64,000 nt of DNA from Paroedura picta (taxonomy: Eukaryota; Chordata; Lepidosauria; Squamata; Gekkonidae), in NCBI RefSeq assembly GCF_049243985.1, contig NC_135377.1:60212145-60276144 (forward strand), read 5' to 3'. Below are positions 40,486 through 52,179 of this stretch, in pieces. The position numbers and the translations under genes were made by a program. Positions within the stretch are counted from its first letter, which is position 1, and each line of letters starts with the position of its first letter. Under the pieces are notes generated by a model. That model was given only the letters and a program-made list of their open reading frames with translations, was not told the DNA's origin and made no database searches.

Positions 40486-40720
40486 GTCTTGAAAGCCAAT
40501 TTGGTATTGTGGTTAGGAGTGCAGACAGCTAATCTGGCGAGCAGGGTCCACGGCACTGATAAAGCTGTTCTGACTAAGCAGTAATATCAGGGCTCTCCCC
40601 GCCTCACCCACCTCACAGGGTGTCTGTTGTGGGGAAAGGAAGGGAAGGTGAATGTAAGCAGCTTTGAGACTCTTTCTAGTATAGAAAAGCAGCATATCAG
40701 AACCAACTCTTCTTCTTGTT
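40486..40720 (+). mobile_element. tRNA-like SINE (TTCTTC tail), internally deleted
   Basis: It begins TTGAAAGCCAATTTGGTATT and ends GAACCAACTCTTCTTCTTG. It lacks part of the segment between box B and CACAGCACTGATAAAGC. Confidence 0.7.
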
Positions 40721-40799
40721 AGGAGTTTTTCATCATTACATATTCAGATAACATTGCCATCTTTTGTCTGTAGTAGAGAACAAGTTTCCAGCTGCCTTC

Positions 40800-41095
40800 C
40801 CTCCACGGATGTCCACTTCCAGATGGAACCTGGGGATCGCCTGGGATTACAAGTCATCTCCAGATAGGGTTGCCAGCCCCCCCCCCCCCCCGCCCAACAG
40901 TGAGGTATGAGGGGGCAGGGTTGCTAGATCCTGGTTGGGAAACTCCTGGAGATTTGTCGTTGGAACCTGGGGAGGACAGAGACCTCAGTAGGGTGCAATG
41001 CCATAGAGTCCACCCTCCAGGGGAACTAAACTCTATCAACTGGAGATGAGCTGTAATTCTGAGGGATCCCTGGAGGTCGGAGTCCCTGTCTCCAG
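40800..41095. mobile_element. GGTTGCCAG-type MITE cluster
   Basis: A fragment near 40810-40868 is followed by a fuller copy from AGGGTTGCCAGCCCC (40866) through a C run to GGAGGTCGGAGTCCC. Confidence 0.55.
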
Positions 41096-41166
41096 ACTAC
41101 ACAGACCAGTTCCCTTGCAGAAAGTGGATGTTTGAGAAGGCTTGGAAGGATGTTTTGGCATTATTT

Positions 41167-41212
41167 CCCCGTCCCCGTCCCCGTCCCCGTCCCCGTCCCC
41201 GTCCCCGTCCCC
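41167..41212. repeat. (CCCCGT)n hexamer repeat
   Basis: Seven to eight units of CCCCGT lie on the plus strand, so the minus strand reads (GGGGAC)n, a G-quadruplex-type sequence. It is just upstream of the copy B CpG island. Confidence 0.9.
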
Positions 41213-41329
41213 CTCAGGCTCCATCCCCGTCGTGAAGGACCTGGCAAGCTGGCCACCCCCCTTCCCTCCTCTCCTCCCAGGTGAAAGGTGACCCATTTGG
41301 GCTTTGCAATCCAGGCACAGAGTTCTCCC

Positions 41330-41790
41330 CGCTTCACGCCTTCCGGCCACCGAGCCAAGCGTGGGGTTTGAGCTCTGCCGCCCATTTCCCGCAGCGGCGC
41401 TTCAGAAGCAAGTCGGAGTCGCCAACGGCCTGGGAGCGAAGTCCTCCTCCTTGCTGGGGGCGGCGGCGGCGGCATCCGAAACGGTCCGGATCAATCAGGT
41501 AGTTGGAATTCTTGGGGGGGGGGGGGGGGCGGGAGGGAAAGGGCCCGCGAGGTCTCCCCCTTTGGAAGGGTGCTGCGGTTTGTCCGGGGGGGGGGGGGGC
41601 TGAGTCTCCGGCTGCAAACGCCGCCACCCTAAACTCTTGGGCGTTTGCGCGCTGGGAAAGGGACAGAGTTGCAACCTTCCCTCTCCCCCGTCACTCTCGT
41701 TGACGAAAGACTCGTTCCCACCAATAGGATTTCAAGTAGTCGGGGCGGCAGCAGCGGCGTTTCCTCGCAGTCCTGCAGGGGCAGCGTCTT
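41330..41790 (+). promoter_or_regulatory. CpG-island promoter of dehydrogenase copy B
   Basis: This CpG-rich island contains two long G runs (about 41513-41530 and 41586-41600) and a donor-like CAG|gtagtt at 41499. The next acceptor on the strand with an ATG is at 44218, so a leader exon here spliced to copy B is the simplest reading. It shows that copy B probably has its own promoter. Confidence 0.55.
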
Positions 41791-43067
41791 ACTTTCCCAC
41801 ACAAGGCGGTGAGAGAGAGAAGCCCCAAACCGAAGCATGACTCCAGTGGCCCCTTGAGCACCGGAATAAGCTTTTGCCCCCCTGCGCACCTCTTCATGAA
41901 AGCTCACCCCATGAATAAAACTTGGTTGGTCCTCAGGGTGCCCCTGGACCCAAATTTTGTTCTGCTGCTTCAGACCCGCCTGAATCTCTCTTGCCCCCAA
42001 AGCTGTGCTGCTCTAGATTTATGTTTGCCAAACTGGAGAGGACTGAGAGGAGAACTGCAAAGGTGTTTTCTGAATAAGGCTCATCCGGCGGCACCTTTTA
42101 TTCCAAGTAGAAGATTCCGTCTGCACAGCACACGTGGTCAGGTACAGCGCAGTAGAACAACCTCAGCCATTACGCAGCGGTACGGAGGGGGGTGGCGGGG
42201 GTGGCGGGGGTGGCAGGGGTGGGGGGTTTAATGGCCAAGATGGGCTGGCTAGAATAAAGCTAATAGCTGAAGTTGCTTTAAGGCAGTGATCGCGATCTGT
42301 GAATTGCTGCTAATAAGTACACAAATGCAAGAGTTAATGAACAGATATGAGAATAGGTTTGGGGCCAGTGGCAGCCCCAAGGGCAACAAACTTCAACTCT
42401 GGGTACCAGCAGATGCCATCTCCTTCAGTTACTGATTAAAGCTTTGTTGGTCTTCAAGGTGCTTCGGGGCTCAAACTTTGTATTGCTGCTTCAGACCTAA
42501 AGGCGATTCCTAAGCCGCTTTTACTCAAGTTCGCTGTACTACAGAACCTTTCATTCTCCTGCTTAATATGTTGCATGTAGTATGCTACAGCAACTCAGAG
42601 CGCTCCTATTTCCCCCTTCTTTTAGGAATGTATTAATTATTGATACAGTTAGAGTATGAATGCATGCCAAAATATGCATCCTGTCTGAATAAGAAGAGTC
42701 AGGTGGATTTGGAGTCTGCTGAGGCTGGTCAAACTGACCACACCCATCCTGCCCTGCACACCTTCTGCATGCTTGCAGCCTAACACCTGTAGTGTGTTTA
42801 CCAGGTTGCTAACTCTACTTTGCATTGGATTGCAGTTACTGATTGGAATCCTGCCTTGAATTTATTCTGTCCCTTTGCTCCTGACCTTATGCAAGGGATC
42901 ACCCAAGACAGGCTGGAAAGCACAGTGAAGTACAAATTTCACAAGATTTTTATAATTGCATGGGTGTGTTTGCTATGGCAGTACATAGGGCATCCTGTAG
43001 TCATGTGGTTTTTCTCCAGTCAGTTGGCAACTTTAGCTAAAAGATCAGCAATATGGCAACCCTAGTC
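41791..43067. other. probable 5' intron of dehydrogenase copy B
   Basis: It holds dispersed 3' tails (CATGAATAAAACTTGGTTGG near 41910; GCTTTGTTGGTCTTCAAGGT near 42443) and a small (GGTGGCGGG)n minisatellite at about 42188-42225. No coding exon was seen. Confidence 0.45.
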
Positions 43068-43197
43068 AAGTAGCTGGATGGAATCACTGAAGCAGTTGGT
43101 GCAAACTTAAATGGACTTCGAGGTATGGTAGAGGACAGGAAGGCCTGGAGGATCATTGTCCATGGGATCACAATGGGTCGGACACGACTTCGCACCT

Positions 43198-43232
<35 letters not shown>

Positions 43233-43238
43233 AAACAA
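43068..43238 (+). mobile_element. Bov-B (RTE) LINE 3' end
   Basis: GGACAGGAAGGCCTGGAGGA and ACAATGGGTCGGACACGACT, followed by an (AAC)n tail, match the well-known Bov-B 3' end. The fragment is heavily 5'-truncated. Confidence 0.85.
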
Positions 43239-43712
43239 CATGACCTGCCCTATGCCCCCCGCAGGGCCTTACACTCTGCGGGACAAACTTGTTGGTGATT
43301 CCCGGCCCTTAGGAGGCGCGTCTGGCCTCAACTAGGGCCCGGGCCTTCTCAGTCCTGGCCCCTACCTGGTGGAATGAGCTCCTGGAAGAGCTACGAGCCC
43401 TGCAGGATTTACCAGCTTTCCGCAGAGCCTGCAAAACGGAGCTCTTCCACCAGGCCTATGGTTGAAGCCAGCGCCTCCTTGTAAGATCGGGCCCCCCTTC
43501 CCCCCTTCCCCTCTCAGGGCTATATATGCAGTGCTCCCTGATCCCCTCCCTGGGAATGCCGCCGCTGTCGGGTTTGTTTGGGTTGGACGGTGTATTTGTT
43601 TTTGTAGGATGTTTTAATGTATTAGGGGTTTTAAGGGTTTTATATGTTGTTACTCACCACGAGCCTTAGAGGAGTGGCAGGATATAAATCCAAGTAATAA
43701 TAATAATAACAA
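43239..43712 (+). mobile_element. L2-like LINE 3' end
   Basis: It carries the decayed ...GCCTTCTCAGTCCTGGCCCC / GGTGGAATGAGCTCC / GAGCTCTTCCACCAGGCCTA C-terminal region, and a 3' end GGCAGGATATAAATCCAA with (TAA)n. It follows the Bov-B tail directly. Confidence 0.8.
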
Positions 43713-44221
43713 GTCAAGTAGCATTTTTGGATCGGGCCTCTTCAAATGATAAAAAGTTACTATCCTGATAATGACCATGAATAAAAGTGGAGCAACTTGT
43801 TAAGAGTTCCTTGATTCTTTCAATCAACGCTTTTCTATTTTTTACAAGGCTGCAGTCCCTGGAATTATGACTTTACTGGGGAGACTGGCCCAAGAGGAGA
43901 GAAAGTTTGTAACCCTTTTTCTTCCTGGAAGTCAACAGAAGGGAACCATTTCAAGCAGAAAACAGTTCAAAGGAAAAGGGTTAGGAACCTTCCTTTTAAA
44001 TTAAAACCTTCCCTTTAAATTATAATTACAGCAAGTATATTTTACATATATAAAAAGAAAAATGTTCCATAACACTCTTTAATAACACTGTTCTTTTGGT
44101 TTTCAAAATGCAGTTCCCAAGCCTTTATGGTAAAATGCATTTCTGCCTTGACAGAAATAATATTTCAACATTAGTCAATCAAAGTTGACAATTTGGGGTA
44201 CTGGTTTGTGTTTTCTAGGCC

Positions 44222-47200
44222 ATGGCAAAGCAAGACTGCCCATATACACTAATCAATGTTATAGGAGGTGTGGATGGAGTCTATGAAAACCATGTCGAGT
44301 ACCTGGAGAAACACCTTAAGCTCATCACCATGCAAGAATTCCTTGACAATCAGCAAGATCTCAGTAAAAAAATCCAAGCAATTTATATGTGGTTTAAAAA
44401 ACCAGAAGCTACCCGGGAGCTCCTGCAAAGTTTGCCCAACTTGAAGGTGATTGCAAACTCTGGTGTGGGAGTGGATCACCTGGATCTGAAATTGATCTCC
44501 AGCTTCGGCGTGAAAGTGGCAACCACTCCGTGTGAAGTTGCCAGTCCTACAGCTGACCTTGGGATGGCTCTGCTGATGGCATCTGCTAGGAGGATTGTGG
44601 AAGGTACAAGAGAGTTTCCCATTCAGCTTCCCGTTCAAAATACATTCGAGTTTCACAGCTCAGATCCAATGCAGTGTTTCCACAGAGGGAATGATTGATT
44701 TCCACCCGGTGAGCACGAGTGTCTCACTTCTCTCTTCTCACTGTAGCCCCTTATCCCACACTTCAGTTCCTGGAAGTCCACTGTCCTCCATGGGCAGCAT
44801 TGGGGGGGGGGGAGGATATTTTGAGCTGCAACAGAAGAAGGGAGGTGAGAAAGTTGATTTCAGATTAATCCTCATTGTGCCAGTGGAAATATAAAGCCAT
44901 AATAATAAACCACTGTTCATCTATTAATATGGTTTAAAAAAAAGAATCACACAATGATCAGAAAGAAGAGTCAGCTTGTTATCTACTTGTCTTAAAAAAA
45001 ATCTTCCAACAAGATTCTCGGCTATTATGTGGAATGCATCCCACATAATGGTCAAGGTGGTGGCTGTTGAGGCCCGGCTTCGATCCCTGATGGCAGCGGT
45101 GTCACCACCGCCTGTCTTCCAAGGCTCTCCTGAGGGTGGGAAGGGCCTTGGAAGAGGGCAGCGGCACAGTGAGGGGCTCAACGCTGGACCTCACCAGCCA
45201 CCGTCTACTGGCACACTCCCTGGGGCGGGGCTATGGGTGTCATGCCAGTAGATGTGTTCCACATCAAAAACTGAGGGACAGTCTCTTGGATTTTGCAGTC
45301 TGCTTTGGGAAGAAACGTCTTCATATACAAGTTGTATAACTACTTCATGACCTGGCCTAGAAAAAGAAAGCAGTCATGTGCATGGAGGCCCACTTACATA
45401 CAGATAGAAGAACCTGATGTGGCTCAAACTACCGTCCATATTTCTTGTGTATGTGTCTTGCACTGACCTGGGGTTCACGGGGAAACATCTGGGTTATCTT
45501 GCTCTGTATTACTTCAATTACAGGGTTTACAGTGCAGATTATCATCTCTTGCAGTGCAGAGGCCCAGTTCCATGGGAGGGAAGATGTGTCCTCTCTCCTG
45601 CTTCCATCCTGAAAGGATTTGATTGTTGGTAGAGTTTGAATCTGCAAAGAGGAGCAGAGCACCAAGCTGCTTAAAAGGAATAAAATAGTTTTTATTTGAG
45701 GAAGCAACTTTGTATAGAAAGGAGAAGAGAGCCCTGTTTAGCTCTCTAACGGTTGTCTGCAGTCATCCTGTCTGTTGGTTCTGGAGGCAAGCAGGGAAGA
45801 CCCATGTCCAGCCTCTGCGGAGGCAACTGCATTGGTTACCTGCCTGTTTCTGTATTAAGTACAAGGTTTCGGTTTTAACCTTTAAGTCTATATGTGGCTT
45901 GGCCCTACATAAGGGACCGCTTACCTCCTTATGCCCCCCGCATAAGAGCTGCGGTCCCTGATGGAGCTCTCTGAGTTGACATTGTATACTGTTGACATCG
46001 TTATTTTATGAATTGGATCTGTATTTCACATACCTGTAAAGGCCACAAGCCAGTTCGCTGAGAGCGGGAGTTATATAAATCCAAACAAACAAACAAATAA
46101 ATAAATAGGAGCAGGAAGTCTCCATTGAACTAATAATAATAATATATTTGTGATCCATCAGCCTTCTATATGTAATGACATATATACAGAAAATAATAAT
46201 TATCATTTTAAAACATTCTAAAATCAGATTGTTGTTTTGCTGATATTTTGGGCAGGGAGGCTAGAATTTCAGAGTCATTTCTGGCCTCAATCAGGACACT
46301 GGAGGAGATAATTTGAAAAATATCAGGAAGTTCCTGATTTAACTATGCTAAATACAGCTCTCTTCTGATGCCCCCTACAGGACACTCTCTGTCTTCCGCT
46401 CCATCATGCTCATTGCAGATCTTGTATATTCCAACACTGACATTGATGACAGGAGAGGAAAAATCTCACACAGACTCCTGGCATGGTTTAATTTGAGCCA
46501 GGTCACAGCCTCTGAGTTTGGAATTGATGAAATAACAGTGTTTTTGAGCATGTGCTTAGTATCTCTTCTTAATCACTAAGTGACTGTAGAAAATATCCAC
46601 ATATCTTGGAGATCAGAGGAAGGGCTTTGAGTCTGGGAGTGCATGCCCTCTGGGTAGATGTGGGCCTTTACACCTTGATTCTACGAATTCAGCCATGGAT
46701 GGACACTTGTTCCTTGGGAATGCAGATCAGTTCCTGTTAATGTAAATCTATATTCCATGCTGATCTCCATGCTGATACTAGACTTTTGGAACTGATCTCC
46801 AAAAATACTTCCAACCATTTCTCGCTTTTGTATATTATAATTCCTAGGTTATCAGACTGCAGTTTCTCCTGAGACCAAATATTTTAATGCTGACTGGCTG
46901 GGCGACGAAATCAATGGCGCAACTCTGGGTATCATTGGAATGGGACAAATTGGGTATAAAGTAGCTCAGAGAGCCAAAGCTTTTGAAATGAACATTCTTT
47001 ACCATAATCGGAACCAGAGGTAAACATTTCTTTGATCAGATTGTAAATGTACAACCAGTTTGTACTCGTATTCATGGGTTAATGTTAATAATTGTTCATT
47101 TCTGTATCGTCAACAAGCACACAAAGGCATTATGATTTAATTAGTCCACCTTATGCCTGGAACGTATGCTTATTTCCATTATAGTCACCTTTCTCACTGA

Positions 47201-50200
47201 GATTCGTGTAAATCAATGCAATACATTGGGTGAGACATCCTGGTGTAGTGGTTAGGAGCATGGATTTCTAATCTGGTGAGCTGGGTTTGATCCGCGCTCC
47301 CCCACATGCAGGCAGCTGGGTGACCTTCGGCTAGCCACAGCACTGATACAGCTGTTCTGACCGAGCCGTAATATCAGGGCTCTCTCTGCCTCACCTATCT
47401 CACAGGGGGTCTGTTGTGGGGAGAGGAAAGGGAAGGCGAATGTAAGCCGCTTAGAAACTCATTTGGGTGGAGAAAAGCAGCATATAAGAACCAACTCTTC
47501 TTCTTAATAAGCAAGGTAATAGGACTAAGATCACAGAAACTTGGAACACAGAATACGTAGTGGGCGTGGCATGTTACACAAGGCAGAAATGCTATGTATA
47601 AGCAGGAAAAAATGCAGTGAGAGCAGGATAATACATAAAATAATATTTTCCCACACTTCCTTTGCTTTGTTCTTAACCCCACAGTGAACTGGAGATATGT
47701 TGTCAATTTCTAAAATCTATCATTGGCATAACATTTTGGCAGATGACTATGGTTTGGATCCAGTCACTGCTTTGCAACTTGTCTGAGTCATGTGGAATCT
47801 TCAGGTCATACTTATATAATCGTACTACAAAATGTTTTCAGAAATAAGAGATTTCTAAAGTAACAAGCCTCTTGTGGAGCAGGATGGTAAGGCAGCAGAA
47901 ATGCTGTCTGCCCATGAGGCTGCCCATGAGTCTTCCATCCTTCCGAGGTCGGTAAAATGAGTACCCAGCTTGCTGGGGGGTAAACGGTAATGACTGGGGA
48001 AGGCACTGGCAAACCACCCCGTATTGAGTCTGCCATGAAAATGCTAGAGGGCGTCACCCCAAGGGTCAGACATGACCCGGTGCTTGCACAGGGGATACCT
48101 TTACCTTTAAAGTAACTATGTAAAGCTCTTCAGAAAATGACATTTATCATTATACCCATCAACTCACTAACGAGCTAACCAAAGCTGTTCTCTTTTAGAC
48201 CAGTGGATGAAGAACAGGCAGTTGGCGCTGTTTACTGTCAAAAGAAGGAAGACTTACTCCAGCAGTCTGACTTTGTGATGCTGACTGTGACTCTAACACC
48301 ACAAACACGCAACTTGATCGGGAAAAAGGAGCTAGAGCTCATGAAACCCACTGCTACACTCATCAACATCTGCAGAGGTATAGCAAAAATGCCTCATTCC
48401 TTATTGTAAGAACAAAGCTTGCCTAAGCACACATAGGAGATAACAACACATGATTGTGAAAAATATAAAATATTCTCTGCATGCATGTGTATATTTAATG
48501 TATTTGTAAACACTGAGGAAGGCTGTAGAAGCTGAATTACATCTGGTTTAATGTGGTTCATAGGACATATTCATCCATCAGGAATGTCTGTAAAATGTAC
48601 AGACCCCAATGTCTTTAGTTTTACATGTGCACAATATATCATAATAGTTTTTGTGTGTTCATTGTGGCTTGACCTTTTTGACACAAATTGCGGGGGGGGG
48701 GCATCTCAATTGCTGGAATTTTAAAATCCTTGTTTTCTTGCATGCTGTTACTCATTAAGTCAGTGTTACAGTTCACTTCCTCTCTTCCTCTCTTCCCAAC
48801 TTAGGTCAGGTGGTTGATCAAGATGCCTTGGTGGATGCACTCCAAAACGGAGTTATTAAAGCTGCAGCCTTGGACGTGACCTATCCTGAGCCGTTACCGA
48901 GGTACAAATGATTAAACAAAACATGCTTGACCTGAATTCAGAATCCATAGTTCCATGTGTACTTTTGGCTCAGATTACCCTGTTTGGGGCATAATCTATC
49001 CCAAACATTTTCTCTCTTCTGTGATTCATCTAGGATTATTTGTTATGGGATGGATCCAAAGTACCGCATGTAGAGTGATGCTCCTGAAATGGGACTTTCC
49101 TGTATCCTCCTCCCAGTAGAGCCCACTGAGCCCCCCCTCCCATTCTGCCCCTAGGAATCACAGGATCCTCATAGACAGCACACAGGAAGGATAAAGGTGG
49201 GATTTGCAGCGGGAGGAGATTGGCAAAAATGGCCCCTCATGCAAAAAGTAATCCCATTCCCTTGGCTGTTATGCCAGTCTTTTGCAGCCTTTTGACTATG
49301 GATGAATCCCTGAAATATTTTTCAGGCATTCAGGAACTCCAGGAGTGGTGAGCTGCCCCTTCAGAGAAGCGGGCACAGAAGTAAGATGCAGGAGCCAGCC
49401 AGTCAATCATCATTTAGCATTTCCCTTGTGGAGAAGGAGACTTGGCCTGTGCAGAAACAGGGGCTGGGGCTCCAGTGACATCTAGTGATGTCAGTGGCCA
49501 CCTGAATTTCTCCCCTGGACCTCTGGTTGAGAATCCTTGTGTTATAATAAATAAAACATTTTTGGATCAAACACACTAGGTTTATTCACAATTTGCTGAA
49601 AAAATCACAAAAATCACCTAATTAGATTTTATATCCCATTTTTGAGTATGTGATTTTTATTATGAGACCTGCCTAGAGTCTGCTGAGAGAGGGCTGAAAA
49701 AAGTTAAATAATAAATAAAATATAAATAACCATACGGGCTACTTAGGTTGAAATCTGATTCATATGTTGTTTTCTTGAATTTAGTGAATATTGCTTGTAC
49801 CTTCTCCATAAGCGCTGAATTTCCTGAAAGTGCCTGATATAGTTCCATTCCCGTGTACTTAGCTCTAAACTCTTAAAACAAGGTTAGGATAGAAATGGAG
49901 CATAAATAAAAGTTGTAATATGTGACTTGCCAACATGTGGCTCACATACACACTGAGATACACGTATTCCAAAACTCGTTTTAAGACTTGGATCTGATTT
50001 GTAGGTGTCATTTATGCATAAAAGGAGGGATACTGTAGGCCACCTGTCAATTGGCCATTTTAAAAAGAGGATTTACCAGCCCGCTTGCCATAGAGCTCAA
50101 TTACAGCAGTTGGTTCAGACAAAGTCAGACCAATGCACACACAATCCAACAGGCTCTATGGAAGAGTGATATCTGTAGTGGTGCCACTGAAGGGAAGCAC

Positions 50201-51040
50201 ATTCCATGTGGAGAATGCACAAATTCCTTACCCCTTCACAAGTATCCCTAAAGCAGTGGTCCCCAAACTTTTTGAGGCTGGGGACCGGCAGGGCAACTGC
50301 CTGCCCGTGCATGCCGCACACACGCGGCCGCGCCTGCTCATCGCGCATGCGTGCCGGGCCGCACATGTGCCATGCACGGCCGAAATTGCGCATGTGCAAA
50401 AGTGCAGCGCATACGCACATACGCGCCCCAGCGTGCATACGCAATGCGCAGGCGGGGCCCTGATTCTCTCTCCCTCCCCCTCCCGCAGTAAGAAGCTTCC
50501 CGGGCTGCAAGCTTGCAGCCTGGGAAGTTTTTTACTGTGGGGGGGGGGCGGGGAGAGGGAGCCGTGGCCCGGCGCCATGGCCTTCGCGGCCTGGCACCGG
50601 GCCGCGGGCCACAGGTTGGGGACCACTGCCCTAAAGGATCCTGGAAAGAACTTCTCAGATGTCGTGGGAATGCAAAATATCTCCAGACACTATAAGGAGA
50701 TAAAGTACTTAACGGCTTTTGCTAAAGCAGCCCTGTACACTGTTTCTCCAGTCTCTAAGGCAACTTTAAGACAACCTGTCATAAAAACCTATATGAATCT
50801 CATCTCTCTTGTGAATTTTGAAAACTTTAAAAGGTGAAAGGGTCTACTAAAAAGCTGCGTACATTTCTGCCATCTCCCCCTTCCAGAGACCATCCTTTGT
50901 TAAAGTTAAAGAACGTCTTAATAACGCCTCATCTTGGAAGTGCCACTGTCAAGTCACGCCAACTGATGATGAGGAGCATGGTGGAGAGCATCCTTCTTGG
51001 TGTCAAGGGTCTTTCCATCCCTAATGAAGTACATGTGTAG
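44222..51040 (+). CDS. D-2-hydroxyacid dehydrogenase, glyoxylate/hydroxypyruvate reductase-like, copy B
   Basis: The tandem paralogue of the gene ending at 36995, with the same predicted reaction. Exons are 44222-44603, 46848-47019, 48199-48377, 48805-48901 and 50887-51040 (stop TAG), giving 327 aa. The first four exons have exactly the same lengths and phases as copy A (382, 172, 179 and 97 nt), which proves duplication of the whole gene. By eye about 70 of the first 128 residues are identical. The Rossmann motif is G158-M-G160-Q-I-G163, followed by YHNRNQR. The catalytic residues are Arg244 (ICRG), Glu273 (YPEPLP) and His292 (TPHLGS). Residues near the active site differ from A (Cys for Ser before Arg244, Tyr for Asp before PEPLP), so substrate choice may differ. 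A 5' non-coding exon probably starts in the CpG island at 41.33-41.79 kb, with a donor CAG|gtagtt at 41499. An AATAAA lies at 51352. The 1.98-kb intron before the last exon carries a hAT element. The gene looks intact. Confidence 0.9.
45770..46110 (+). mobile_element. L2-like LINE 3' fragment in copy B intron 1
   Basis: It encodes QLHWLPACFCIKYKVSVLTF, the conserved LHWLPV...FK..LTFK block. After a deletion it ends AGCGGGAGTTATATAAATCC and (AAAC/AAAT)n. Confidence 0.75.
47226..47508 (+). mobile_element. tRNA-like SINE (TTCTTC tail), full copy
   Basis: TGGTGTAGTGGTTAGGAGCA (box A), GGGTTTGATCCGCGC (box B) and GCATATAAGAACCAACTCTT with a TTCTTC end. It lies in copy B intron 2. Confidence 0.8.
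47864..48112 (+). mobile_element. Sauria-type SINE with small internal deletion
   Basis: GCCTCTTGTGGAGCAGGATG at the start and GGGGATACCTTTACCTTT at the end. The segment around box B is missing. It lies 87 bases before copy B exon 3. Confidence 0.75.
49276..49545. mobile_element. hAT-like element, decayed
   Basis: The left end CAGTCTTTTGCAGCCTTTTG continues ACTATGGATGAATCCCTGAA, and the right end is CTCTGGTTGAGAATCCTTG. Related left ends are near 5012 and 30957. Confidence 0.5.
50254..50628. mobile_element. hAT-type MITE with perfect target duplication, copy 1
   Basis: The ends CAGTGGTCCCCAAACTTTTT and GGTTGGGGACCACTG are flanked by a perfect 8-bp duplication CCCTAAAG (50246-50253 and 50629-50636). 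The body has an internal palindromic region (GTAAGAAGCTTCCCGGGCTG ... CAGCCTGGGAAGTTTTTTAC) and CpG-rich spacers. It lies in the last intron of dehydrogenase copy B. Confidence 0.92.
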
Positions 51041-51357
51041 AAAGTGCTGCATCTCTTGCTGGGAAAACAGCAATTCTATGGGTAGGATGTCATCTGAATT
51101 TTGTGCATGGAAGTATGACTCCCCTTCCCACAGCAACTCCAGGAACAATATGGGAGAGCGCTTGAGGGCTGCCATAAGAGGGGAGAATTGCCCCCCCCTT
51201 CCACATTCAAATATTTTTGATGGGATCCATCCCCACCTTATTATTCTGTACCTTTTCTCACAATATTAATGGGAAAAAAGTGATCCTTGATTTTTAGTTT
51301 CACTATAAAGCAGAATCTACATGTGTATTCCTGTGGTGTTTTAAACAAGATAATAAA

Positions 51358-52179
51358 ATATCTATACTTTCCTTGTCTTTGCATCCTTCAGAGTGTAAGT
51401 CATTTGCAAAACAGAACTCTTTTTAACAGCAGCAGTAGTCTCATAATGTTAGATCTGTAGGTTCAAAGGAAGCCAGGACACTGGGAGGGTAGTCAGCTAT
51501 TTATTGTGACCCCAGCATGATGGTTCAAGAGTAAAAACTGAAGAGTAACCCCCCTCCCCCCCAAAAAAAAACCCCAACATATTCATGCACAGACAAAAGG
51601 ATCTTTCTGCCAGTGCCCTCTATTGGTCAGTTTCACTTTTAAACTGACTGGATCCTGCAGTCGGGATCTAGCCATGCATTAGGAGTGCAGACTGATAATC
51701 TTTCCTTGGACCTCAAACCCAGTTCCCGGCAGGCCTAGAGACATGACACATAGATTTCATCATGCTTAGTGCAAGGCTGTAATAGTCCCATGAAGATATT
51801 TGTGCCATTGCGTTCCATATGCTACATACAGATGTAAGGCATGTGCTTTCCGTCTGTGGAGAGTAATGCATTTTCTCAGGTACAAAACAATATACTTCGA
51901 CAGCACAATACAGCATTTGCTTGTACAAGCAACAACAGAGGGTAATGATCTTTCAGCACACAGGTCCTCGACATTTATTCAGCCTGCAGACACATGTGGA
52001 ATTCTGATACTGTGGGGACTTCAACAAACTGGCTTCCACAGGAGGTGGAACCAGCCACAAAATGATTGCCATAGCTTCTTTAGTAACACAATGCAGATCC
52101 TTGTGCCATGGCAGCAGCCGCCTATAAAGCAACAGCCAATCAGAAGCCATGTTGGGCATACGCTGGGATATGGAGGACA
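51358..52179. other. downstream of dehydrogenase copy B
   Basis: The 3' UTR of copy B probably ends soon after AATAAA at 51352. Beyond it no exon was recognised; the right part may belong to the LINE that is clear from 52180. Confidence 0.4.

Noticed and set aside
50133-50837. Long frames on both strands near 50.2-50.8 kb
   Set aside because: They are produced by the GC-rich hAT MITE at 50254-50628, not by a gene.
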